From Xanthostigma xanthostigma (lineage: Eukaryota > Arthropoda > Insecta > Raphidioptera > Raphidiidae), in NCBI GenBank assembly GCA_963575645.1, contig OY754469.1:22524001-22588000 (forward strand): a DNA stretch of 64,000 bases. The letters run 5' to 3'. Positions 38,401-50,400 of the stretch are shown here, one piece after another. The notes beneath the pieces are model-generated. The model saw nothing but the letters and a program-made list of their open reading frames with translations, was not told the origin of the DNA and searched no databases. Position 1 is the stretch's first letter, and every line of letters begins with the position of its first letter. A program made the translations under genes and the position numbers.

Positions 38401-41400
38401 CAAAAAAAAAATGTCCTACAAAACTTGCTTATTTTTTAACCGACGAAAAACAAAAACGGAGGAGGTTCTCAAGTCGACGCGTATATATTTTTTTTTTTTA
38501 TTTATGTATGACCACGCATAACTTTTTACAGAGTAGTCCGATTTTGTTAATTATTTTTTTGTTTGAAAGGGTATACCCCGAAGTTGGTCCCATATAAATT
38601 TGGTAAAAAAATTCCAACCCTAAGGGTAGAAAAACAGGGGATGATTGATTGTTCACTCAGTGATTGTAATGTATGACCACTCATAACTTTTTACAGAGTA
38701 GTCCAATTTTGATAATTCTTTTTTTATTGGAAAGGGTATACCCCGAAGCTGTTCCCATATAAATTTGGAAAAAAAATTTCAACCCTAAAGGTAGGAAAAC
38801 GGGATTATTGATTGTTCATTCACAGATTGTAACGTATGACCACACATAACTTTTTACAGAGTAGTCCGATTTTGATAATTATTATTTTATTGGATAGGGT
38901 ATACCTCGAGGTTGGTCTCATATAAATTTGAAAAAAAATTCCTATCCTAAGGGTGGGAAAATAGGGGTGATTTATTGTTCACTCACAGATTATCTTGCTG
39001 AGTTGTGTATTACAATAATTATAAATTATATAGCCACAAAAAATTATAAAATGAAAACTTTTTAACAAAAAAATTAAACCGCCGAAAAACTGAAAAGCAA
39101 AAAATAATAAATCTTTTTATTTAACTAAGTTCTATCTAAGTAGTTGAACGTATGTGACAGTCTAGTATATCTAAGTAATTTTGAGTCGGCGTCAAACAAT
39201 CAATGAACAAAGATCACTTAAAAGAAATAACCAAATCAAATTAACAAAAATCTTCAGCGATAAACATTAACATTCCAAACATGCGCTCTCCACACGACCA
39301 CTCTCAAAGACGTGTGGCCTCAGTGTGTGCCCGTTCGGGTTGCTCTATCGCTGACATTAACTTCGTGAACGCTCAGAGATTTCCGGCAAATGATTGTTGA
39401 CGCCGACTCAAAATTACTTAGATATACTAGACTGTCACATACGTTCAACTACTTAGATAGAACTTAGTTAAATAAAAAGATTTATTATTTTTTGCTTTTC
39501 AGTTTTTCGGCGGTTTAATTTTTTTGTTAAAAAGTTTTTTTAAAGATCTTTTCAACAATACCACTTTCGACCTATCGTGCCATTTAATATTCCGGAGTTC
39601 TGAACATTCCGGAGCAATCTAACAGGGAAGCCGACCTTTCCGGGGGGGAAAAATATCACCATTCGATTCTTCATTAGGGCTTTTATAATACAGATTTTTG
39701 ACACAACTCTCTACGACTGACCGTTTTCGAAAAAAACGACTGATACGGGTGGTCTGACTCACCTGTATATTGTTATTTTAAAAGAAAAGTGTATTATGTA
39801 GGCATATGTATATCTATGGATGTATGTATGTATTGACATAAAAATTAAAACTTTTGAAATAAACATGTAACATTTACGAGCGACACAAGACCTTCCCACA
39901 TGGCGTCGACGATATAATATGCGTTGAAGAAAGATGCAAATAGAGAACGATTGTTTGTCGTGAATAAAAACGTATCGGCGCCCGGCGCACGATTCATTAG
40001 CGGACGGACTGTCTATTTAGAGTCCTAGACAGAGCTAGAGGTAATGAATTGGACACTTTCGGTTGGCGAGTTGGATATTTTTAGCTTGGAATTTTGATGG
40101 TTGGGTTTGAAAATTGTAGCTTTATATTCTATCCGTAAAATCAATTAAGGATTTTTGTTGTTCTATATATTTTCCCGTGACCTTAATTATTCAGGACCTT
40201 CGTTTCCTATTCTTTTCATTGTCAATACTGAAAGATTAGCGTTTCTCTATGCTATCTCTGATTTTAGTTTATTATTTAACGAACTAAATCTATTAAAAAC
40301 AAAATGTAAAACAATAAAAGAAAAAAAAAATCTATATATATAAAATTCTCGTGTCACAGTTTTTGTTCCCGAACTCCTCCGAAACGGCTTGACCGATTTT
40401 GATGAAATTTTTTGTGCTTATCCGGTATCTATGAGAATCGGCCAACATCTATTTTTCATCCCCCTAAATGTTAGGGGTAGTCCACCCCTAAATTTTTTTT
40501 TATTTTTTAGACAAAATTTTTAATTTCTATTTTTTTATGATACAACATATAAAAATACATACAATCCTCAATTTTCACCCTTCTACGATCAACCCTTATT
40601 TTTTAATAGCCATTTTAGTAATTTAATCATTTTTCCTCTCCGGTCGAAAACTGATCAATCGTCATTTAATTAGTTATCCCCGCCAGATGTCTACAGGTGT
40701 CACTTCGCCAATATCTATTTTTCATCCCCCTAAATGTTAGGGGTAGTCCACCCCTAAATTTTTTTTCTTCCTTCCCCATTCGTTCTTTTGCACCGGGCAC
40801 GACGGCGCAGCCGGAGTGCTCGACATACACACATATACGTCCATGTATATTTTAAAATAAATAAAATAGATAGATAGATGTTCCAATTAAATTGTTTTAT
40901 TATTTCACTTTATACGTAGCGAAGCACGTACAGGGCCGCTATATATATATATATATATATATTATACTGTTAGGCGGTACGAAGTTCGCCGGGTCCGCTA
41001 GTATATTAATAAAATCTAGGACTACCTTTTCTGGTGGTGTGGCATAATCGTCGACGGGTTCACGACCGTCTCAGTGGCGTACGAGTTGCGTTTAAGATCC
41101 CTTTTGTCGAAATGACAAAAAAATAAAATAATAAATAATAAGTATTTGGTCGACGTTTAAGATGTCACGGATCCCGTGGGCTAATACTTTACGTGGAAAA
41201 CTTAGCTGTCAGTTACGTGTTTGTTTTTAAATGAGATTACATATTTTAAAATTCGATCATTTTGGATCCGCTAATCCATAATTTTAATGTATTTATTGTT
41301 ATAGTTCAAGAGGCAGGATAAACTAACCGATTTTCAGGGAAGGTAGTATTAATTATTGTGACAAAGAGGAATTCCTAGGGTAGCCCATTGAAATTCGAGT

Positions 41401-44400
41401 CTGATGGCCAGGAGAGCGCACTTTCGGTGCAAAATGTCACTATGTAATATTTGTGTCTACATATTGTCACAGTTCAGAATTACAATATTTTTCATTATTT
41501 TAGCTAAAAGTACATGTCAAAACGAAAAAATAAGCACCGACCGAACCGTGTACGATGATTTTTCACGTACACGGTTCGGCCGGTGCTCATTTTTTCGTTT
41601 TAACATGATATACTTTAAGCTAAAATAATGAAAATTTATAGTCACAATTCAAAAACATGCTTGAAAATAAAATATGATAGTACTAAAAAAAAAGGATATT
41701 TCGCATTTTTTTAGGAAGTTTAGGGGTTATGTTACATAATAACCTCTACAAAAGTTGCAGAGTTTTTCATGATCTACAAGTTTTGTTTTGGATACTTTTT
41801 GATTCTAATCGACGCAGTTTTTTTAACCTAATAAAGTAATTTATTACAAAAAAATCGATCTGAAAAAAAATTTTAAGTGAATTTAAAAAAAAAAAACACT
41901 TTCTTTCGAATTATTCGTTCACGATATCTCTTGAACAGATGATGTGGTTTGCGGCAATCAACGCAGACTGTTGTTTGAGGAAAAGAGCTGATTAGATTTT
42001 GGAATTAATCGATTTAGTAGTCTAGAAAATATTCCAAAAAAACAAGTTTCCAAAAATTTTTGAAACTTGTATTTCTGAGATTTCTCAAAATCTATTAGAC
42101 TGAATCATTCCAAATTTTTAGGAAATCTAAGTTCAGCAAAGTCATGTCAGATGCCGCAAACCGCGTTTCAATGGGTTCAAAAGTAGTATTAGGTTTACAG
42201 ACATACACATACACACACACACACACACATACAGCCCTACGGACATCATCGACAAAATAGTTAGAATAGCTTCCTAGGACCTCAAAACGTCAAGATTTGA
42301 CGAAAACTCGATTTTCGAAATCGGGATGAAAACAATAACTTCCCGATTTTTTTGAAAAAAATCATTGAATTTTTTTAGCGGGAAGTTAAAAATTATGCTT
42401 ATTTAAGACATCAAAGGGCATGCTTTTACAAAATTTCATCAAAATAAAATTATTTTTACGAGATGAAAAATAAAAAACAAAAAAGTCGTTTTTTTTCGCA
42501 TTTTTCACGGAAATTTTGAGGTCACAGTAAAAAGTGATCTTTTTGAAAGTTATATTTTTTTATGTTCTACAACTGTTCTGTGGGACATTTATTGATAGAA
42601 CGTCCAATTTAGCCAGAAAACGCAATAATATATTTTGCACCCCAAATTAACCCTATGGCTATACCATCCCCGGCCTGGCATCTTTTTATTTTTACGTTCA
42701 TTATAAGCCCCTTTACTATTTCCAATGATAAAAGTTCTGTTTACAATTAGTGAACATTCTAAATTTAATTTACCTGCACTATTATTTAAAATTATTATTA
42801 AATTTTTAAAGTGTCTTAATTTTTTTGCACGTATTAGGCACAGCGATTTTTTTGCACTTGTTAAATAATTTCTAACGGTTTTAGATGACATATTTGAAAT
42901 TTACATATTTGTAAACTCAAAAATTAAAAATACCTTTTTCTAATTTTCACACTTTTATGTGTTGCAAACTTAACTATCATAAATAAATCAACTGTATACT
43001 AAATTATTATTGATGTATAATATATCGGATAATAAGATTGTATTGTTTCATGTAACATAGCGACCCGGGGTCCGGCTTTGCTCGAATTTGTTGAGTGCCA
43101 CCGTTTTTTCGTCGACTTATGGTGCAAAATTGACCTCCGCGAAAAGAGATTTCTTTTTAACGCTATAATATATAGTCTATGTCCATTCTAAACATTGATG
43201 AAAAAAAATTGAAAATCGGATGAGTAGTTTCGGAGATTACCCTCCACCTACACACAAACTTACTAAATTTGCACCCTCTATATTTTATATTGGTATAGAT
43301 TTAGGCCTAGCACACATGAATTGTATAGAAACTGTAAACGCGCGTTGAACGCCTCTCATATAAACTAGGCCTTATAAGTACCTATTATTATTAGTGAACT
43401 CTATTACATAACTGGAACAGACACATTTAACAAGTGCACATATTGGGTCTGCGACAATTTTTTCATTTTGGGTAATGTAGAAGGGTTGGTGGTGAGTTTA
43501 AAACTGAGTTTTTGTACTTGAAAATAAGGATGTATTTCCATAACCGTGAGCTTCACAAATTAATTTTTAGATTGCAATTTTGTAGATAATTAATTTTTTT
43601 ATTGGTAACTTTTTGACGTTACACTAAGAATAAAAAGTTATAGTCAATCGGGCGACAGAACCATTCAAACTTCAAAAATATTGACATTTGACGGATTATA
43701 ATAAGAAAAAAAAATATTATGATATTTGCTATTCGTTTGCATGGTTATCTATATAATGTTATCACGTCATGAAAAAATTAATCAAAGCATGCTGGTCAGT
43801 TACCAAACTGACAGATCTACAGAACATAATTATTTTCATATTATATGTTTAGAAAGCCATTTTTTTACAAAACTTTCTTGAAAAAATAAATAGAATAATA
43901 AACCGTAATAAAAAGTATACCATTATTATATAAAAAAAAACTCGTTATAGCATATGTTTCTTTTGCGCATACACCGATTTTCCACAAAAACAATAGAGCT
44001 CTTCATATTTGCATATCAAACATCCACCCGAAATTTGATTTCAATCCGCTGGTCCGTTTGACCTTTATCGTGATCACAGACAAACAGACGCACAGCGACT
44101 TTTTCCAAAAAATATTTTTTTTTGAATTCGGGGGATCTCAAAACGAAAAAATATCGTAAAATTTTTAAAAGTGAATTTTGACCAAAATTAGTACCATTCC
44201 CCAAACAAGAAACAAAAAAATAGGAGGTGAAAACTTTGAGTAGAAATATTTTTTTTATTTTCATTTTTACTTCTTTACTTTTGATATGAAATATCTAATG
44301 GCGCGTTTGGATGAGAGTAAAAACGTGCAATTCGCGTGACGTTGTGATGGTGTGGCACTGCGATGATACGTCGTTACGTTTTTTAATCACTAGTATTTCG

Positions 44401-47400
44401 TTAGATGATAGCGCGTAACGATTGTTGTGTGTATGCGTTGCATTATAACATGGCTTCTGTATTTATTTATGTAGTTTAGCGTGGGTAAATAATAATAATT
44501 ATTGTGAGTTGTTATAAATATATATTGGTAAATTACATCACATGGCGACATTCAGTGACAGGGCGAAATTCAGTTACAGGGCGAAATTTAGTTACAGGGC
44601 AAAATTTAGTTGCGGGACGAAATTTAGTTACTAAAATTTCGCTTGCTTTTGTGTCACATCTTCCAAACGTCCCACAACGGATAACATATTTAAAGCCTTA
44701 GTTTTTATTGGTTTTACTTCGTCGAGAAGTGAGGAAAACATAACGTGATTAATTAGCAGTGAAACTTTTAAAACACCCAACTCATAAAACTTCCTTCGCA
44801 ACAATATGTCAGCGTCCGCGTCGGTTAAAAAAAACTGTTTCGTAGTAATAATCATATAAATAATGATTCTATTATTTGTCATTGTCTGTATGTAATTTTT
44901 TTTCGTTTTAAAGTAGTACAACTACTACAACAATAGTAATAATTAATAAATATTTTATATGTATAGGTACACATACTTGATAGTATTTTGAAGCTGTTCA
45001 ATTGTAGCTTCATCCATTTTGGCTTTTATCTCAACTTCTCTAAGTTTACATCTTGCAGTCTTTAGTTTGGTATCAGTTTCATCTTTTGTAACTTTTGTTC
45101 GTTCAAGTTCAACCAATTCAGCCGTTTTTGTCTAAATATGTTTAATCAAAATTAATTTCAATGCAGAAAATAACGACAAAACTAAATAAACTAAATTTTC
45201 TCGTGCAAAAATTTACAACTAATATATCTCTACAGAATATATATTAACTGCACAACTACGAGGCTGAAAAAACTGATGTCAAATAAGAAATGTTTCTTTC
45301 TTTTACAACCCAAAACGTAACTCACTATAGTTTAACGGTTGACATAAAAGCTATGTTCCAACTTCTCTGCGAACGGTAATATTATCATCACGATCATGCG
45401 CAGTAGCTAAAACGTGTTCCAACCTAAATATAGATGAATGTCGAACCGTCCTTATTCCAACCGAATTTGTGGCAGTTTGGTGATGGTTTCGAAATTTTCA
45501 TTTAGGTACCTAGTCTAAACATGAAACTAAAATGAAACCGTGTTTTTTTTTAATGGCATTCAATTTTTCAAAATTTCGCGCACTAAAATGGCGATATCTC
45601 GCGAACGGATTGTCTAATCAGACCTGGTTTGAAACGAGCTTACACGGATTCTTTTTCTCTACAACTTTTGTTAGAACAATCTCCCCCCCCCCCAAAAAAT
45701 AATGGCCGAGTTATGGGGCAAAAACAGGTTTTCCGGAACTTTAGAGCGGTATATCTCCCGCCGCCCCCTTCGACATGCGGTCACAAACTATACCAAAATG
45801 TCGGGGGAGCTAGACTCTACAGTTTTTGTTTCGAAACATTTTTCGATTCGAGACACACCGGATTCAAGGCTTTTTTTCCCAATCTAATTCACTATAAACT
45901 CGACTCCATTTTTTAGCCCGGGATACTCGAGCAGACAATCCGCGGCGTTTTGCGTCAGCAACGAAACCGCGTCTGAATTAAAATCAAGGGTTGTAAATGT
46001 ATTAAGATACTTGGGCAGATTGATCGCCGCGCGGAAGAAAATGGTCGGGCGGCCGGACCGCCGAAGGAGACGGAAAATCGGCGCGCGGATCTGCCACCAG
46101 CTGGGATACACGTGGCTGTCGCCAGCGGTTGACGATCGCGGTCGTAGTTGCATGAGTCAGTACGGCGGTTTGTCGGCTAGTGTAGAGTGGTTGGGCGTTT
46201 TACTCGCGAATTTGTCACCGATCTGCCGCTGCGAAAAACCGCTTGTGTTCCAACCAAAATTTTAGTCATGGTAGGGCTGACACACCGCGGCGTTTCTTTG
46301 GCTCGTGTATGCGGGGCTTAAAGAGGACATGAATGCTAATTTTTTGAATGCCTTTTTACTAGGCTCAGTTCACTCGAATTACATCGATATTATTAGTTAT
46401 AATTATGTTAGTAATGTTACGTATAAAAATATTAATCGTGTCACCTAAATCTGACTATCGACAGCGATAAATTCTAAGAGCGGTCGTATACGGACTACTT
46501 GAGCGGTTAATCTTCGAACAACATTTATATACGAACTGTCATATCTTTGTCATTAGAGCTGTAAAAGTAACGAAAAATTGTGTACCCGTATTCGTTACTT
46601 ACAGAACCAGTACCCGTTACTTTCGCATCGTTACGTTACTCGTTACTTTTCATACGATATACAATCGTGTACTAACAACATCAAGCATGTACCATCGCAT
46701 CGAGACGAGTCGCATACGTGGATACAATGTGACTTCGTTCGTATAACCGCATCAAACGAATCGAACTGTCATGGATACGACATTTTTTGGGTGATCTCTT
46801 TTTTACGGTCCGACCCACTCCAGCCTGCCAACCTTTATATTTTTTTGTTAAGCAGGGTTTATCAAATAACCGGGAACTGGTCTATTCGGAGATCCATAGG
46901 GTTTTATTGTTACGGGCTCTTGGGCTAGAAGAGATTGTTACTCTATGATGACAGCTGATCACGTCAGAAATGTTAAAGAATTCAGAAACCCTTTAAGAAG
47001 TTATATGATAATAGCGGGAGTGATTTTATAATAATTTTTATGGTGAAGTCATTTCGCCGTACTTGTAACTGCTCGGGGTTGAATTACGTCAGTGAAATAT
47101 TTTTTTATGGAGATTTGTAGTCGCTGCTTGAAGCAATCCGTGTACGACCGATCTAAAACGAGAATCGCCGACTAATGACTTACTGGAAGTATACTATAGT
47201 AACGAACTTACTTCTAATTTCGTTTTTAATTCATGAACAATACGTTCATAGTGTGCTACTTTTCTGTCAATTTCCATTTTCATTAATTTTTTCTCTGTTT
47301 CTAATTTTTCCTGGAATGCTTTTAAGTTTTCTTCATTGGTCTTTAACGCATTTTTAATTTTAGTAGAAGCGTCTTGTTTAATGCATTCTATTAGTTCCGC

Positions 47401-50400
47401 AACCGCTGCATTCTGTGTTTGTGTCAATTTATCTATATTTTGTTCGAAGGTTTTTATTTCTTTTGATACATCGTCACAAACTGCAGGTTCGTTTTGTATT
47501 GAATCAAGTAGTATTTGTGCTTTTTCAAAAATGTCGCTATGCAATTTTGAACACAAACTTGGAATTTTATTTAATTTCTCTTCTATCATTTGCATTGTGT
47601 TCACATCTAAAACATTTCAATATTAATGTAGAGAAATGCTTCTTCAATTTTTTACAACAAAACAAAATATAAAATGAATAAAACATGTATGTAGACTTAA
47701 AAAAGTTATACCAGGACTCAAAAAAAAAACAAACGAAAAAAAAAACGAGTGTGCTTTAGACCACACCACTGAAGTAAAACTTCTTCCTGTCATAATTTGT
47801 TATTATTCACCCGAAAATTCACAAAATATGAACTTTAAAATGAATTTACAATGTTATTCACTTTAAACGTAGAATATTTAATGTATTGAACAAAATATTA
47901 ATTTATAAAATTGTTCAAGAACGAAATGAAATGACGAAATAATCAAGAAATCATCGTTCGCGTAACGCTATTCCTTACTGCCTCAGGACGGTCCCAAAGC
48001 CAACCGTGTAAATTATTCCGGTATAAAAATGGGAGATAAGTCGTATGTCAAATGAAAGGACGTTACTATATTCTTATATGAAAACGTGAGATATCAACCC
48101 TCACTCTGGCGGCCTACCTTGGCAAACTCTTTAAAAATTGAAAACCTTTCTGGCTGCAAGTTGAAACTGCGTTAAGTTGTAGCTTAGTGTGTATTATCAA
48201 TACCTTGAGAGATGACACCCTAACCCCTGACCCAATTCCACCGCTGCGAACTGCCGCTCTACAAAATGCTTCGATTGGCGACACTTCCGCCAACATAAAA
48301 TACAATTTGAGGCAGTTTCAACTCGCTTTTTTGACAATATATTCCGTGCAATAAGACTCTAAGAGCTGGCTACGGAGAAAATGGGTGACTCGGTGCAGAG
48401 CTGAAAATTTGCAGAATAATAGGAGATAGTACATGTAAGTAGGGAAAAAATTGCCAGAAGGCTAGGCGGAAGATAAAGAGCCGCCAGAAGGCGCTAATGT
48501 TGCGAAAAATCAGTGCACTTCTGGCAATTTCTATACTTATTCTGTATTTCAAAACTAGATTATATATTATATACCTAAATATTATACATTGAAAATTCAA
48601 ACATGATATAATAATTACATTCGACAATTAATATTATTAATGTAATTTTGATAGAAATAAAATTAAATAAATTAATAAAATTACGTTGTTATAACAACGT
48701 AATTTTATTAATGAAAATGTATGACGACTAATTTTATTTCTATCAAAATGGCATTAATAATTTTGAATATTTGTCGAATGTCATTATTATATCATGTTTG
48801 AATTTTCAGTATGCCCTTATAAAACTATATAATGTATAATGTATATAATATATAATCTAGTTTTGAATTACAGAATAAGTGTAGAAATTTCCAGAAGTGC
48901 ACTGATTTTTCGCAACATTAGCGCCTTCTGGCGGCTCTTTATCTTCCGCCTAGCCTTCTGTCAATTTTTTCCCTGATTACTTGTACTATCTTTTATTATT
49001 CTGCAAATTTTCAGCTCTGCACCGAGTCACCCATTTTCTCCGTAGCCAGCTCTCCGTCTATTACTAGAAGTGAACTGTCAACAATCGGAGTGGAAAGTCA
49101 GTAACTTATAGTTGTAATATTTACATGGTAACAATGAAAATCATTATTTTTATTTTGCTTTGTGTTGTGCTGAAAATGTCAAATGGATAAAAAAACTAAC
49201 GGTAATGTTTGTTGTGTCGTGAATTGCGGGAACATGTCGAAAAAAACGGATGTACAAAATATTAAATTGACCGGATGTGTGGCGTCTGCCATATTGGATT
49301 TACAATGATGTCACATTGCTTATCTTTTCGTGCTCTAGCACTATTTTTTTTAGGATAAACAAACATACCAATGGGAATAACACTTGCCATGGAAAGTGTT
49401 TCACCACCACCATCTGTTTTTTTGAATTTTGCATCGTTTCTAGATACATATTCACTACAGTCTACCACTTTTAAATCATCAATTGGAAAATCTCTTCCGG
49501 ATTGAGCTACAATTTTTTTTCTTAAATCTAACATAGCGTTGTAGATGTCAATGACAGGTCTCTACAAATTTAAAAAAATGGTGTATTACAATATATTGCT
49601 TACAGAGAAATTGTAATATTTTATGTTTGAATTGTCACATTATTAAAATTAGATATATCATAATATCGATAATCTATTAAAATGCTGTTTGTAAAGGTAT
49701 CTTCGACTTCCGAAAACGGCTGGATCGATTTTGGAAAGACTTTATACACTATCATTTTTTAACTTCCCGCTATAAAAAAAATCAAATGGTAAAGGGGCTT
49801 ATAATGAACGTAAAAATAAATAAATGCCAGGCCGGGGATGGTATAGAGTTAATTTGGGGTGCAAAATATATTATTGCTCTTTCTGGCGAAACTGGACATT
49901 CTATCAATAAAATGTCCCACAGAGCAGTTGTAGAACATAAAAAAATACAACTTTCGCAAAGATCACTTTTTACTGTGACCTCAAAATTTCCGTGAAAAAT
50001 GCGAAAAAAAACGAATTTTTTGTTTTTTATTTTTTATTTTCGCAAAAATAATTTTATTTTGATGAAATTTTGTAAATGCATGCCCTTTGATTTCTTAATT
50101 AAATAAGCATAATTTTTAACTTCCCGCTATAAAAAAAATCAATAATTTTTTTCAAAAAAATCGGGAAGTTATTGTTTTCACCCCGATTTTTGAAAATCGA
50201 GTTTTCACCAGATCTCGACATTTTGAGGTCCTAGGAAGCTATTCTGACTATTTTGGCGATAATGTCCGTAGAGCTGTATGTGTTGGTGTGTGTGTATGTA
50301 TGTATATATGTAAACCTCTTATATCTTTTGAACGGAGTATCCGATTGAAACGTGGTTTGCGGCATCTGACGTGACCTTGCTGAAGTTAGATTTCCTGAAA

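Larger units (their letters stand above)
36256..39765. mobile_element. CAGGTGAGT-ended element with TA duplication (copy 2), nested
   Basis: Terminal inverted repeats of ~235 bp (36256-36490 and 39530-39765): CAGGGGAGTCAGACCACCCG on the left, mirrored by CGGGTGGTCTGACTCACCTG on the right, between TA and TA. A further mirrored stretch is at 36495-36625 / 38305-38440. Inside are a family-P palindrome (37016-37830), a tandem array (38505-38990) and another palindrome (39052-39540). No transposase was found in its 3.5 kb. Confidence 0.75.

Noticed and set aside
46011..46265. Arg-rich plus-strand open frame and its minus-strand partner (45884-46153)
   Set aside because: Composition follows the GC-rich island; no splice context, no recognisable motif, and frames are open on both strands.
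47336..47672. Plus-strand open frames opposite 47212-47606
   Set aside because: They are shadows of HMMR-like exon 7, which fits the phase chain on the minus strand.
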